Source: CAWULT01 sp963923455
GTDB lineage: Bacteria; Acidobacteriota; Vicinamibacteria; Vicinamibacterales; UBA2999
Assembly (NCBI GenBank): GCA_963923455.1
Contig: CAWULT010000068.1
Span: forward strand, 1-24,514
Direction: 5' to 3'
Length of the DNA stretch: 24,514 bases
Part shown: piece by piece, positions 1 to 14,556 of the stretch
Numbering within the stretch: position 1 is the first letter of the stretch
Layout of the letters: the number at the start of each line of letters is the position of its first letter
Position numbers and translations under genes: made by a program
Notes under the pieces: model-generated
Databases searched by the model: none
The model's input: only the letters and a program-made list of their open reading frames with translations
Told to the model about the DNA's origin: nothing

Positions 1-1223
1 AGCCACGAGAGCGTGCGCGGCGCCGGCGCGTCCCATCGGGTCGCGTGCAGCAGCGCTGCCGTGGCGCCGAACGTCAGCTGGAAGCCAGGATCGAGCAGGT
101 CCAACGGGTGCAGCGCGAGCATGCCGGCGCCGGAGATGGCCATGGCCTGCCACGCCGACGCGCGCTGATCGAGCACCCGGGCAGCCAGGTGCAGGCCGGC
201 CATCACCGTCGCGCGCCAGACCGACGGCCCGGCTGACGCCACCTGCCCGTAGACCGCCAGCACGACCAGGGAGGCAACCGCCGCCGCCCGCTCACCGGTA
301 CCTGCGGCCCGGAGCAGGAGCACCACGATCGCCACCAGCATCGCGACGTTGCCGCCGGAGATCGCGATCACGTGGTAGGTGCCGGCCGCCTGCAGGCGTT
401 CGCGAACCTCGTCGGAGATGCCGCCGCGGTCGCCGATCAGGACGGCGGTGACGATCGCGCCGGCGGTCGCATCGGCGGCGCCCGTCCACCGGGCCACGGC
501 CCTCCGCACGCGGGCGCGCACCGACGCCGCCAGTTCGTCGGCCGGGCCGCCGCGCCCGCGCAGCTCGACGAGGAGCCCGCTCTTGACCGACGCGAACAGC
601 GCCAGGCCGCCACGCGCCAGGTCCGCCTCCATGTCGCGGACACCAGCGTTGAGATAGCGCGCGGGGCGGCGAAACACCATCGGCGCCTCGATCAGCCGGC
701 CGGCCCGCCACGTGGCGAGGCGGTCGGCCGTCACGCCGGCCGGCGCGCCGATGCTCGCGGTGACACCACCCTCGACCGCCCGCCAGGTCCCCCGGACGCG
801 CACGGCCACCACCGAGAGCCGCAGCGTCGCGCCCTCCGCCGATCTGGCCGCATCCTCGGTCAGCCGTGCCCGCGTCGGCAGCGGCTCGTGCGGCCCGCCG
901 GGTCCGATCGCGCCCAGCGCGAAGCCGCCGACTTCCGCGTCGAGCAGCGCCCGGATCGAGGGGCGGAACCGCTCGCGGGCCTCGGTTCCGGCCTGCACGC
1001 AAGCGGCCGCCGCGAAGCCGGCGGCAAGCGCCGCGACGGTCAGGCGCGGGTGGCCGCCCCACCACGCCGCCGCGGCCAGCAGCACGAGCGGCGGCAACAC
1101 CGGCGCGCCGACCCAGACCGCGTGAGGCGACAGCCCGGCCCACGCGCCCGCGACGACCGCCACCGCCGGCCACAGGCCCACGTTCTGCACGCCTGACGCA
1201 CTGCAAGCGCCGGGGCCGTCCAC
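1..1223 (-). CDS. comEC: ComEC/Rec2 family DNA-uptake channel protein (3'-truncated by window edge)
   Basis: ComEC forms the inner-membrane channel that carries single-stranded DNA into the cytoplasm during natural transformation. I translated this frame by hand: it stays open from 1223 to the window edge, giving about 407 residues. The N-terminus is hydrophobic (likely two membrane segments), followed by a soluble DUF4131/OB-like region. The Competence domain then begins with the signature AAGTYHVIAISGGNVAML near 388-335 and continues into hydrophobic segments. The start is GTG at 1223, chosen because GGAGG lies at 1236-1232, 8 bases upstream; a second in-frame GTG at 1190 lacks this support. 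The rest of the Competence domain and any C-terminal metallo-beta-lactamase-like domain lie beyond position 1. It follows the VWFA gene on the same strand after 120 bases. Some family members are annotated only as 'internalization-related competence protein', and natural transformation here is not shown. Confidence 0.9.
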   Translation of the reverse strand, partial: MDGPGACSASGVQNVGLWPAVAVVAGAWAGLSPHAVWVGAPVLPPLVLLAAAAWWGGHPRLTVAALAAGFAAAACVQAGTEARERFRPSIRALLDAEVGGFALGAIGPGGPHEPLPTRARLTEDAARSAEGATLRLSVVAVRVRGTWRAVEGGVTASIGAPAGVTADRLATWRAGRLIEAPMVFRRPARYLNAGVRDMEADLARGGLALFASVKSGLLVELRGRGGPADELAASVRARVRRAVARWTGAADATAGAIVTAVLIGDRGGISDEVRERLQAAGTYHVIAISGGNVAMLVAIVVLLLRAAGTGERAAAVASLVVLAVYGQVASAGPSVWRATVMAGLHLAARVLDQRASAWQAMAISGAGMLALHPLDLLDPGFQLTFGATAALLHATRWDAPAPRTLSW

Positions 1224-1316
1224 GATCCGGGCCTCCGCGCGGGGTGACGGACGGCCCGTCGCAGTTGCTGCGTCGCCGGGCGCGCCACGGGGTGGCGGTT
1301 CCGGCGCGACTCGCGT

Positions 1317-1331
1317 CCACCAGGGCGGTGG
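1317..1331 (-). terminator. Weak hairpin after the VWFA gene
   Basis: CCACC (1317-1321) and GGTGG (1327-1331) form a perfect 5-bp stem with a 5-base loop, just past the VWFA stop codon and before comEC. There is no T-run, so termination is only a guess; in GC-rich DNA such short stems also arise by chance. Confidence 0.15.
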
Positions 1332-1343
1332 CCCGCGCGCCGC

Positions 1344-2231
1344 TCAGCGCGACTCGCGGTCGGCGTAGTACCCGCGCCGCGCGCGCGTGGTGTAACCCGC
1401 GCCGCGCACCTTGACGCGAATGGCGCGCCACGACCCGTCGAGCGGCCGGGTCGGCGTGAAGCCGAGCAGGTACTGCGAGTCGAGCTCGCGGGCGATCCGC
1501 TCGGTGGCCGGACCGAGTTCGTCGGCCCCGTGCACCACCTCGGTATAGCCCCCGCTCATGCCCGTCAGCTCGCCGAGCGCCTGGGGGTTCACGCGGGTGC
1601 TGGCGCGCGCGTCGGGCGCGTCGATGCCGACCGCGTACACCGTGGCGTCGGCGCGCCGCACCACCTGCAGCACGCGCGCCAGCGTGTAGTCGCTGGCGGT
1701 GTCGGCACCGTCCGAGACGAGGACAATCGCGGCCCGCTGGTTGGCGCGGCGTGCGAAGAGCGGCGCCGTGGCGGCCACGGCGTCGTAGATGGCGGTGCCG
1801 CCGAACGGCTTCACCGCGTCGAGGGCGTGCACGAGGGTCGCCGGCGGGCGCGTCCAGACCGCGACCAGACGGGGCGTGTGGCTGAAGGTGGCGACGAAGG
1901 CCTCGTCCTCGGGCCGCAGCAGTTCGCCGAGGAACCGGTCGAGCGCCGCGCGCGCCTGCGCGATGGCCTGGCCGCGCATGCTGTCGCTCGTGTCCAGCAC
2001 CAGGCCCACGCTGACCGGCACCCGCCCACCGGCGAACGCGCTCACCGGCTGCGGCGTTCCGTCCTCGAGGATCTCGAAGTCGTCCCTGGTGAGGCCGGTG
2101 ACGGGGCGTCCCTGCGGGTCGACCACCGTGACCGCGACGGGCACCGTCAGGACGCCGGAGTGGAAGGTCTGCGCGACCAGTGGCAGTGCGAGCGTCGAGG
2201 CGAGCGCGGCGGACGCGAGCAGGCGGCGCAC
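1344..2231 (-). CDS. Secreted VWFA domain protein (VWFA-related Acidobacterial type)
   Basis: This is an exported protein of about 295 residues with one von Willebrand factor A domain. A Sec-type signal peptide (RRLLASAALASTLALPLVAQ) ends near residue 21. A short beta-rich segment follows with the pattern VVDPQGRPVTGLTRDDFEIL, typical of the acidobacterial VWFA family (TIGR03436-like). The A domain then carries a complete MIDAS start, DTSDSM (D80, S82, S84), with GGTAIYDA and VSDGADT downstream. The C-terminus has the family's YLLGFTPTRPLDGSWRAIRVKV and YYADRESR pattern. I chose GTG at 2231, preceded by AGGATG, because the signal peptide then starts directly; an upstream GTG at 2264 adds 11 polar residues and has no ribosome site. 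The MIDAS suggests a metal-dependent protein-protein interaction outside the cytoplasm; the partner is unknown. It lies 64 bases after carB on the same strand, with no evident functional link. Confidence 0.85.
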   Translation of the reverse strand: MRRLLASAALASTLALPLVAQTFHSGVLTVPVAVTVVDPQGRPVTGLTRDDFEILEDGTPQPVSAFAGGRVPVSVGLVLDTSDSMRGQAIAQARAALDRFLGELLRPEDEAFVATFSHTPRLVAVWTRPPATLVHALDAVKPFGGTAIYDAVAATAPLFARRANQRAAIVLVSDGADTASDYTLARVLQVVRRADATVYAVGIDAPDARASTRVNPQALGELTGMSGGYTEVVHGADELGPATERIARELDSQYLLGFTPTRPLDGSWRAIRVKVRGAGYTTRARRGYYADRESR

Positions 2232-2295
2232 ACCCGCATCATCCTGCCGCCCCGCCTGCGGCACAAGCCGGCGCCGGCCCGCGGTGGACCCGGCG

Positions 2296-5559
<3,264 letters not shown>

Positions 5560-5605
5560 CTCTTCTCAGCTCGAGGCCGCCCGCGCCGCCGCGCGGGCGA
5601 GGTCC

Positions 5606-6745
5606 TTACGCGCGCTCCATCGATTCGAGGAACTGGCGGAACAGATAGTCGGCGTCGTGCGGCCCGGGCGACGCCTCCGGGTGGTACTGCACGGAGAAGA
5701 TCGGCTTCGACGTGTGCCGGAAGCCCTCGACCGTGCCGTCGTAGAGGTTCAGGTGGGTCACCTTGACGTCGCCCGGCAGCGACTCCGGATCCACCGCGAA
5801 CCCATGGTTCTGCGACGTGATTTCGATCTTGCCGGACTCGAGGTCCTTGACCGGATGATTCGCGCCGCGGTGCCCGAACTTCAGCTTGAACGTCTTCGCG
5901 CCCACGGCCAGGCCGAGGACCTGGTGCCCGAGGCAGATGCCGAACATCGGCAGCCCGGACGTCGTCAGCTCGCGGACGTTCGCGATGGCGTAGTCGAGCG
6001 CGGCCGGGTCGCCGGGACCGTTGCTGAGGAACAGACCGTCCGGCTCGATGGCCAGCAGGTCGCTCGCCGGGGCGGTTGCCGGGAACACGTGCACGTCGCA
6101 GCCGTGGGCGTCGAGCCGGCGCAGGATGTTGTACTTGACGCCGAAGTCGTACGCCGCCACGGTCAGGCGCCGCCCGGCCGTGCGTTCGGGGGCGATGCCG
6201 AACTCGCGCTGCTCGGCCTCGCCGTTGGCGGCCGCGATGTCGCGCCACGCGAACGGCTTGTCGCAGGTGACGTCCTTCACCAGGTCCGCGCCTTCCATCG
6301 ACGGCACCGCGCGGGCCTTCGCCACCAGCTGCGCCGGGTCGACGCTGCCGGTCGCGATCACGCCGCGCATGACGCCGGCCGAGCGCAGCACCCGCGTCAG
6401 CGCGCGGGTGTCGATATCGGCGATGGCCACGATGCCGTGCCGCACGAGGTAGTCGCGCAGGGTCGCGTCGGCGCGCCAGTTGCTCGCCCGCGGCGACGAC
6501 TCGCGCACGATGAAGCCCGCCACGCGCGGGGCTCGCGACTCGGCGTCACCGGCAGCCACGCCGTAGTTGCCGATCTGCGGGGCCGTCATGGTGACGATCT
6601 GTCCCGCGTACGACGGGTCGGTCAACACCTCCTGATAGCCGGTCATGCTGGTGTTGAACACCACCTCGCCGCCCGCTTCGCCGGGCGCGCCAGCCGCGAC
6701 GCCGCGGTACCAGGAGCCGTCTTCGAGTGCCAGGATTGCGTTCAT
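5606..6745 (-). CDS. carA: Carbamoyl-phosphate synthase small (glutaminase) subunit
   Basis: CarA hydrolyses glutamine and passes ammonia to CarB. The 379-residue protein has the CPSase small-subunit N-terminal domain (ALEDGSWYRG, VVFNTSMTGYQEVLTDPSYAGQI). It then has a class I glutamine amidotransferase domain from about residue 195. The catalytic triad is visible: Cys271 in GICLGHQ, and His355 and Glu357 in YHPEASPGPHD; SNGPGDP (241-247) is the usual oxyanion-loop signature. The length matches the family. ATG at 6745 gives the standard N-terminus MNAILALEDG, but no convincing Shine-Dalgarno precedes it. It is the first gene of a carAB unit and diverges from bshC across 160 bases. Confidence 0.98.
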   Translation of the reverse strand: MNAILALEDGSWYRGVAAGAPGEAGGEVVFNTSMTGYQEVLTDPSYAGQIVTMTAPQIGNYGVAAGDAESRAPRVAGFIVRESSPRASNWRADATLRDYLVRHGIVAIADIDTRALTRVLRSAGVMRGVIATGSVDPAQLVAKARAVPSMEGADLVKDVTCDKPFAWRDIAAANGEAEQREFGIAPERTAGRRLTVAAYDFGVKYNILRRLDAHGCDVHVFPATAPASDLLAIEPDGLFLSNGPGDPAALDYAIANVRELTTSGLPMFGICLGHQVLGLAVGAKTFKLKFGHRGANHPVKDLESGKIEITSQNHGFAVDPESLPGDVKVTHLNLYDGTVEGFRHTSKPIFSVQYHPEASPGPHDADYLFRQFLESMERA

Positions 6746-6841
6746 CGGGGTGTGTGCCGTTCGCCTCTAGAAACTGCGGTGGGACCAGGACATCTCCGTC
6801 GCGACGCAATGAACGAGCGGCGCTTCGGCAGTTAACCCGCG

Positions 6842-6847
6842 ATCGTA
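6842..6847 (-). promoter_or_regulatory. Candidate extended -10 box for carAB
   Basis: Read on the minus strand, the sequence is TGCTACGAT: an extended -10 (TGnTAnnnT), with TACGAT at 6847-6842. It would start a leader of roughly 90 bases before carA. No good -35 hexamer stands at the right distance. I saw no PyrR-type anti-terminator in the leader. This is inferred from position and motif only. Confidence 0.3.
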
Positions 6848-6866
6848 GCACGCTTCTGCTCGCGCC

Positions 6867-6896
6867 TTGACACTTCGCGCCGGGCTCTGAGACAGT
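6867..6896 (+). promoter_or_regulatory. Candidate promoter for bshC
   Basis: A perfect TTGACA at 6867-6872 is followed after 18 bases by GACAGT (6891-6896), a poor -10 (3 of 6 matches). Transcription would begin about at the GTG start at 6906, leaving almost no 5' leader. The -35 is good and the -10 is weak. Confidence 0.3.
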
Positions 6897-6905
6897 ACCG
6901 GGCTG

Positions 6906-8606
6906 GTGCCTCCTCACAGCCCGTCCCATACAGCGCCTGACGAGTCGGCGGCGCCGCCGGCCCAGCCATCCGCCGCGGCCGCCACCAGCCGCTCGGCCAT
7001 CGACACCCGCCAGCTCCCCGGCCTGAACCGCCTCGCGGTGGACTACGCCTGGGACTTCGGGCGCCTCGAGCGCTTCTTCGCCGGCAACCCGGCCGATCCG
7101 CAGGCGTGGCGCGACGCGGTGGCGCGCGTTCAGGCGCATGCCCGGCCGCGCGAGGCCGTGGCCGCCGTCATCGAGGCCCAGCAGCGGCGCCGCGGGGCGC
7201 CAGCCGAAGCGCTCGCGGCCACTGCGCGACTGCGCGAGGCCGCCACGGTGGCGATCGTCACCGGCCAGCAGGCCGGCCTGTTCGGCGGCCCGCTCTTCAC
7301 GCTGCTCAAGGCGCTGACGGCCGTCCGCCTGGCGGAGCGCGTCCGCGCGGAGCAGCACGTGCCTGCCGTCGCCGTCTTCTGGATCGACGCCGAGGACCAC
7401 GACTGGAACGAGGTCCGCACCTGCCACGTGCTCGACGCGGAGCTGGGACTGCGATCGGTGTCGCTGGCCGACCTGCCCGGCTGCCACACGGAGTCGGTCG
7501 GCCGGCTGCAGCTCGACGCCTCGATCGAAGCAGCCACGGCCGAACTCGAAGCGCTGCTGCCGCCATCGGCGTCCACCGCCGACGTGCTCGCGGCGGTGCG
7601 CACGGCCTACCAGGCCGGCCTCAGCATGGCCGACGCGTTCGGCCGACTCCTCGAGCAGGTGCTCGGCCCGCGCGGCCTGATCGTCTACGACGCGTCCGAT
7701 CCGGCGGCCAAGCCGTTCGTCGCCGACCTCTTCGCCCGCGAGGTGGAGTTCGCTGGGGCAACCTGCCGGCGCGCCGCCGGTACCGGGGCCGCGCTGGAAG
7801 CGGCCGGCTATCACGCGCAGGTCGCCGCGCCGTCCGACGGCCTCGCCCTCTTCTCGCTCGCCAGCGGGCGCCAGGGCATCCGCGTCAACGGGGGCAACTG
7901 CGTCATCGGCGACCGCGAGGAACCGGCCGCGGACCTGCTGGCCCGCGTGCGCACGCAGCCCGAGGCCTTCGGGCCGAACGTGCTGCTGCGGCCGCTGGTG
8001 CAGGACACGATTCTTCCGACGGTCTGCTACGTGGCCGGCCCCAGCGAGCTGGCCTATCTCGGGCAGCTCCGCGAGGTGTACGGGGCCTTCGACGTCCCGA
8101 TGCCGCTCGTCTACCCGCGGGCGACGGCGACGCTGCTCGACTCGAACGCCGCGCGCTTCCTCGCCCGGCATGCGCTGCCCCTCGGGGCGTTGCGCGCCCA
8201 GGACGAGTCCGTGCTGAACGACCTGCTCGCGGCGGCGCTGCCCCCCAGCGTCGACGCGTCGCTCCAGGCGGCCGGCCAGGCGATCGAGGATCGGATGTCC
8301 GCGCTCGCGGCCGACGTGCTGGCCATCGACGCGACGCTCGAAGGCGCCACGCGGTCGGCGATGGGCCGGATGCAGGACGACCTCAAGAAGCTCCAGGGCA
8401 AGATCATCCAGGCCGCCAAGCGCAAGGACGAGACGCTGCGCCGGCAGTTCCGCCATGCACAGGCCCAGGCCTACCCCGGCGGCCATTCGCAGGAGCGCGA
8501 GATTGGCCTCGTCTACTTCCTGAACAAGTACGGCCCCTCCCTCGTCGATCGCCTGTGCGAGGAGCTGCCCCTCGGGATGGGCACCCACTGGGTGCTGACG
8601 ATTTGA
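6906..8606 (+). CDS. bshC: BshC, putative cysteine ligase of bacillithiol synthesis
   Basis: BshC is thought to add cysteine to glucosaminyl-malate in the last step of bacillithiol synthesis, giving a cytoplasmic low-molecular-weight thiol. The 566-residue product matches the family along its length. It contains IDTRQLPGLNRLAVDYAWDF (32-51) and the strong signature IVTGQQAGLFGGPLFTLLKA (117-136). FWIDAEDHDWNEV (158-170) is the other hallmark, and a C-terminal coiled-coil region (about 455-510, LKKLQGKIIQAAKRKDETLR) is present. The 30-residue Ala/Pro/Ser-rich N-terminal lead is longer than usual; the GTG at 6906 is the only obvious start in frame before the conserved region and has no Shine-Dalgarno. 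BshA and BshB are not in the window. It is followed by the penicillin-binding protein gene after 57 bases. Confidence 0.93.
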   Translation: MPPHSPSHTAPDESAAPPAQPSAAAATSRSAIDTRQLPGLNRLAVDYAWDFGRLERFFAGNPADPQAWRDAVARVQAHARPREAVAAVIEAQQRRRGAPAEALAATARLREAATVAIVTGQQAGLFGGPLFTLLKALTAVRLAERVRAEQHVPAVAVFWIDAEDHDWNEVRTCHVLDAELGLRSVSLADLPGCHTESVGRLQLDASIEAATAELEALLPPSASTADVLAAVRTAYQAGLSMADAFGRLLEQVLGPRGLIVYDASDPAAKPFVADLFAREVEFAGATCRRAAGTGAALEAAGYHAQVAAPSDGLALFSLASGRQGIRVNGGNCVIGDREEPAADLLARVRTQPEAFGPNVLLRPLVQDTILPTVCYVAGPSELAYLGQLREVYGAFDVPMPLVYPRATATLLDSNAARFLARHALPLGALRAQDESVLNDLLAAALPPSVDASLQAAGQAIEDRMSALAADVLAIDATLEGATRSAMGRMQDDLKKLQGKIIQAAKRKDETLRRQFRHAQAQAYPGGHSQEREIGLVYFLNKYGPSLVDRLCEELPLGMGTHWVLTI

Positions 8607-8663
8607 GCGGGAGCCGCCGGCGCCCGGTCGCCATCGGGCGTCACGGCAGGAGGGCCTGAACAC

Positions 8664-11033
8664 GTGTCGACCCCCGGGATGCCACCGCCCCCGAAGACGC
8701 GGGCCCGGCCGCGCGCCCGCCGGCGCTGGCCGGCCTGGCAGCGCTACCTGCTGGGTGCGGTGGGCGTGCTCGTCCTGGTCGTGGGCGCCCTCGTCGCCTA
8801 CTCGTACCTGAGCTTCTCGCAGATGATCGACGAGCGGCTGCACGGCGAGCGCGTGCGGTCGCTGCCCCGTGTCTACGGCCGCCCGCTCGAGCTGCGCACG
8901 GGCCAGTCGCTCTCCGAGCAGGACCTCGTCACTCGTCTCAACGACCTCGGCTACGCGCAGCGGACGAGCGTCCAGCGCCCGGGCGAGTTCGCCGTCGAGA
9001 AGGCCGGCGTCGCGCTCGCCCCGCGCGGCGGCGCCTTCGGCGGCAAGGAGATCCTGGTCAGTTTCGCCCGCGCGGCCGGCGGCACCCGCCGCGGCGTGCA
9101 GGACATCGACGTCGCCGGCAAGGGCCACGTCGGCCGCGTCGACCTCGACCCGCCGCTGCTGACGGCGCTGATGACCTCGTCGGCGCGCCAGAAGCGCCGC
9201 AACGTCTCCATCGCCACGATTCCCAAACCGATGCAGCAGGCCGTCCTGGCCATCGAGGATCAGAGCTTCTACTCGCACCCGGGCATCAACCCGTTCCGCA
9301 TCATCTCGGCGGTGATCGGCAACGTGGTCAACTCGTCGGGCCCGGTGAGCGGCGCGAGCACCATCACGCAGCAGCTGGCCAAGATGTTCTTCCTGGCCGA
9401 CGAGTTCAACACCGAGCTCCAGACGGCCGAACGCGGACGGTCGTGGGCGTCGTACTGGCGCAAGGCGCGCGAAATCCTGATGTCGCTCGTGCTCGAGCGC
9501 CGGGCCTCGAAGGACGAGATCCTCGAGATGTACCTGAACGACGTCTACCTCGGACAGCGCGGCTCGTTCGCCATCCACGGCGTGGCCGAGGCCTCGCGGA
9601 TCTTCTTCGGGAAAGACGTCTCGAACCTGAGCCACGCCGAGGCCGCCCTCATCGCGGGCGTCATCCAGAGCCCGGCGTCGCGCTCGCCGTTCGGCAACCC
9701 GAAGCGCGCCGTCGAGCGGCGCGACGTCGTGCTGCGCGCGATGGCCGGCGAGGGCTTCATCACCGAGGCCGAGCTGAAGGCGGCGCTCGCCGAGCCGCTG
9801 AAGGTGGCCGCGCGCGCCGTCGACAACGAGGCCCCCTACTTCGTCGACATGGTGGGCGAGCAGGTCGCGGAGCTCTTCCCCGGCGCGACGGCCGACGCCG
9901 ACGCGGTGGACGTCTTCACGACGCTCGACCTGAACCTGCAGCGCGCGGCGCTCGAGGCCGTCCGCACCGGCCTGACACGCGTGGACGAGACGCTGGCGGC
10001 CCGGCGGCGCCGCCGCCCCCAGCCCGCGCAGGCGGCGCTCGTCGCGGTCGATCCCCGCACGGGCGAGATCCTGGCGATGGTGGGCGGCCGCTCGTACAAC
10101 TCCTCGCAGTTCAACCGGGCCTTGACCGCCCGGCGGCAGCCGGGTTCGGTGTTCAAGCCCTTCGTCTTCCTCGCCGCCTTCGAGGAGGCGGCCCGCGAAG
10201 GCCGCACCGACCTGACGCCGGCGTCGTTGACGCTCGACGAGCCCACCACCTTCACCTTCGACGACCAGGTCTGGGAGCCGAAGAACTACGACGACTACGA
10301 CGGCGAGATCACGTTCCGGCGGGCGCTCGCGATGTCGCGCAACCTGGGCACGATCCACGTCGGTGAGGCGGTCGGCTTCGACAAGGTCGCCGCGCTGTGG
10401 CGGCGGGTCGGGGTGGGCACCCCGCCCCGCGGCTACCCCTCGATCACGCTCGGCGTGTTCGAGCTGACGCCGATCGAGGTGGCCACGGCCTACACGCTGT
10501 TCACCAACGGGGGGAGCGTCCGGCCGCTCAAGGCCATCGACCGGCTCGAGACCGGCGGGCGGCACCTGGCCGGCAAGGACGCGCCGCTCAAGGCGGTGGC
10601 GAGCCCCGAGTCGACCTTCCTCGTCACGAACATGATGCGCAGCGTGCTCAGCGAGGGCACGGGCGCCGCGGCCCGCGGGATGGGCTTCGTGCACGACGCC
10701 GCCGGCAAGAGCGGCACGACCAACGATCAGCGCGACGCCTGGTTCGTCGGCTTCACGCCGGAACTGTTGACGGTCGTCTGGGTGGGCTTCGACGACAACC
10801 AGCCCCTCGGCCTCACCGGCAGCGCGGCGGCGCTGCCGATCTGGACCGAGTTCATGAAGGCGGCGATCGCCGGCCACCCCAACGTCGAGTTCCAGGCGCC
10901 GGACGGCATCACCTGGGCCGAGGTGGATCGCGACACCGGCAAGCTGGCCCTGCCCGGCTGCCCGCGGACGATCACCGAGTCGTTCGCCTCGGGGACCGAG
11001 CCCGCCGAGTACTGCGAGCTGCACCGGTTCTGA
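8664..11033 (+). CDS. Class A penicillin-binding protein, bifunctional transglycosylase/transpeptidase (PBP1b-like)
   Basis: It polymerises lipid II into glycan strands and cross-links them at the outer face of the inner membrane. The 789 residues run as follows: a basic, proline-rich cytoplasmic tail (1-25), one membrane segment (about 28-50), and a UB2H-like domain (about 66-150; VYGRPLEL, LNDLGYAQR, RPGEF), which suggests PBP1b rather than PBP1a. The GT51 glycosyltransferase domain follows (about 175-345) with IEDQSFYSHPGI (catalytic Glu198), GASTITQQLAK and LEMYLNDVYLG. The transpeptidase domain has S495-V-F-K498, the S558-R-N560 motif and K682-S-G-T685. All catalytic motifs are intact. 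GTG 8664 is supported by AGGAGGG at 8648-8654, 9 bases upstream. It is codirectional with bshC and convergent with glgP, whose stop lies 33 bases away. Confidence 0.96.
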   Translation: MSTPGMPPPPKTRARPRARRRWPAWQRYLLGAVGVLVLVVGALVAYSYLSFSQMIDERLHGERVRSLPRVYGRPLELRTGQSLSEQDLVTRLNDLGYAQRTSVQRPGEFAVEKAGVALAPRGGAFGGKEILVSFARAAGGTRRGVQDIDVAGKGHVGRVDLDPPLLTALMTSSARQKRRNVSIATIPKPMQQAVLAIEDQSFYSHPGINPFRIISAVIGNVVNSSGPVSGASTITQQLAKMFFLADEFNTELQTAERGRSWASYWRKAREILMSLVLERRASKDEILEMYLNDVYLGQRGSFAIHGVAEASRIFFGKDVSNLSHAEAALIAGVIQSPASRSPFGNPKRAVERRDVVLRAMAGEGFITEAELKAALAEPLKVAARAVDNEAPYFVDMVGEQVAELFPGATADADAVDVFTTLDLNLQRAALEAVRTGLTRVDETLAARRRRRPQPAQAALVAVDPRTGEILAMVGGRSYNSSQFNRALTARRQPGSVFKPFVFLAAFEEAAREGRTDLTPASLTLDEPTTFTFDDQVWEPKNYDDYDGEITFRRALAMSRNLGTIHVGEAVGFDKVAALWRRVGVGTPPRGYPSITLGVFELTPIEVATAYTLFTNGGSVRPLKAIDRLETGGRHLAGKDAPLKAVASPESTFLVTNMMRSVLSEGTGAAARGMGFVHDAAGKSGTTNDQRDAWFVGFTPELLTVVWVGFDDNQPLGLTGSAAALPIWTEFMKAAIAGHPNVEFQAPDGITWAEVDRDTGKLALPGCPRTITESFASGTEPAEYCELHRF

Positions 11034-11066
11034 CGGAGACGCGGGGCGCCCGTCGGCCGCGCCGCG

Positions 11067-13569
<2,503 letters not shown>

Positions 13570-13590
13570 GAGGAGACTCCTCTCCTTCCC

Positions 13591-13620
13591 ACGCTAACCG
13601 GCCGCATGCAGCTGGTCCAA
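13591..13620 (-). promoter_or_regulatory. Candidate promoter for glgP
   Basis: On the minus strand TTGGAC (13620-13615) and TAGCGT (13596-13591) are separated by 18 bases. They would start transcription about 15 bases before the glgP GTG, leaving just room for its GAGGAG ribosome site. Each hexamer matches the consensus at only about half its positions. Confidence 0.3.
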
Positions 13621-13679
13621 TAGATTGTGTGGACGCGTGCCGAAGGCGGGGTCTATGCGGCACGGGCCTGAAACTGTCG

Positions 13680-13685
13680 TACTCT
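13680..13685 (+). promoter_or_regulatory. Candidate -10 box of a leaderless promoter (sirtuin gene)
   Basis: TACTCT fits the TAnnnT pattern and ends 6 bases before the GTG at 13692. No Shine-Dalgarno lies between them. Transcription starting at the usual distance would begin at or beside the start codon. No clear -35 was found. The same geometry is seen upstream of 14602 and 20821. Confidence 0.35.
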
Positions 13686-13691
13686 CGCCCC

Positions 13692-14519
13692 GTGACGCCC
13701 TCAGCGCTCGAGCAGTTCATCGCGCGGCACCCGAGGCTCTTCGTGCTGACCGGGGCCGGCTGCAGCACCGACTCCGGCATCCCCGACTACCGCGATGCGG
13801 ACGGCGCCTGGAAGCGCACGCCCCCGATCCAGTTCCAGGCGTTCATGCGCGACGACCTCACGCGCCGGCGCTACTGGGCGCGCAGCCTGGTCGGCTGGCG
13901 GCGATTCGGAGGAGCGCGGCCGAACGCGGCGCACCGGGCGCTGGCGCACCTGGAACACCTGGGGCACGTGGAGCTGCTCGTCACGCAGAACGTGGACGGC
14001 CTGCACCAGGCGGCGGGCAGCACGCAGGTGCTCGACCTGCACGGCCGCCTCGACCAGGTGCGGTGCACGGGGTGCCGCGACGTGACGCCCCGGGCCCGCC
14101 TGCAGGAGACGCTGGTGGCGCTCAACCCCGGCTGGGCGCACCTCGACGCCCGTACGGCCCCCGACGGCGACGCCGACCTGGACGGTCTGGACTTCGCCAG
14201 CTTCACCGTGCCGGACTGCGCGCAGTGCGGCGGCGTCCTGAAGCCCGACGTCGTGTTCTTCGGCGAGAACGTGCCCCGGGACCGGGTCGAGACGGCCATG
14301 CAGCACCTGCACCGGTCCGACGCGCTGCTCGTCGTCGGGTCGTCCCTGATGGTGCTGTCCGGCTTCCGGTTCGCCAGGGCGGCGGCCGACGCCGGCGTGC
14401 CGATCGCCGCCGTCAACCTGGGGCGCACGCGCGCGGACGACCTGGCCGCCCTGAAGGTCGAGGCGCCGTGCGGCGAGGCCCTGACCGCCGCGCTGGCCGG
14501 CGTGGCCAGCCGGCGCTGA
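13692..14519 (+). CDS. Sir2-family NAD-dependent protein deacylase (class II-like)
   Basis: Sirtuins remove acyl groups from protein lysines, consuming NAD and releasing nicotinamide and O-acyl-ADP-ribose. The 275-residue product has GAGCSTDSGIPDYRDADGAW (21-40, NAD binding), TQNVDGLH (98-105), the catalytic His117 in LHGRL, and a zinc site of four cysteines (C125, C128, C176, C179). It also has KPDVVFFGENVP (184-195) and VVGSSLMV. The DYRDADGAWKR wording after GAGxS resembles SIRT4-like class II enzymes rather than CobB. I chose GTG 13692 because the conserved domain begins within 20 residues; the frame stays open upstream to 13485 but that stretch overlaps glgP and its promoter and is not sirtuin-like. 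There is no Shine-Dalgarno. The substrate cannot be read from the sequence. Confidence 0.93.
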   Translation: MTPSALEQFIARHPRLFVLTGAGCSTDSGIPDYRDADGAWKRTPPIQFQAFMRDDLTRRRYWARSLVGWRRFGGARPNAAHRALAHLEHLGHVELLVTQNVDGLHQAAGSTQVLDLHGRLDQVRCTGCRDVTPRARLQETLVALNPGWAHLDARTAPDGDADLDGLDFASFTVPDCAQCGGVLKPDVVFFGENVPRDRVETAMQHLHRSDALLVVGSSLMVLSGFRFARAAADAGVPIAAVNLGRTRADDLAALKVEAPCGEALTAALAGVASRR

Positions 14520-14556
14520 CGGACGTCGCCGGCCGGCAGGGCCGGTGGCCCCCGGT

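Noticed and set aside
292..1431. A 379-codon minus-strand frame across the comEC region
   Set aside because: It is Arg/Gly/Ala-rich with no domain, while the adjacent frame on the same strand reads as ComEC and has a good ribosome site.
6546..11024. A 1492-codon minus-strand frame opposite bshC and the penicillin-binding protein
   Set aside because: It is antisense to two well-supported genes and to part of carA, with low-complexity Arg/Gly/Glu-rich composition and no recognisable motif.
11034..11066. A terminator hairpin between the penicillin-binding protein and glgP genes
   Set aside because: Only a 5-base GGCGC/GCGCC pairing with a 9-base loop is present, with no T-run; it is not better than chance at this base composition.
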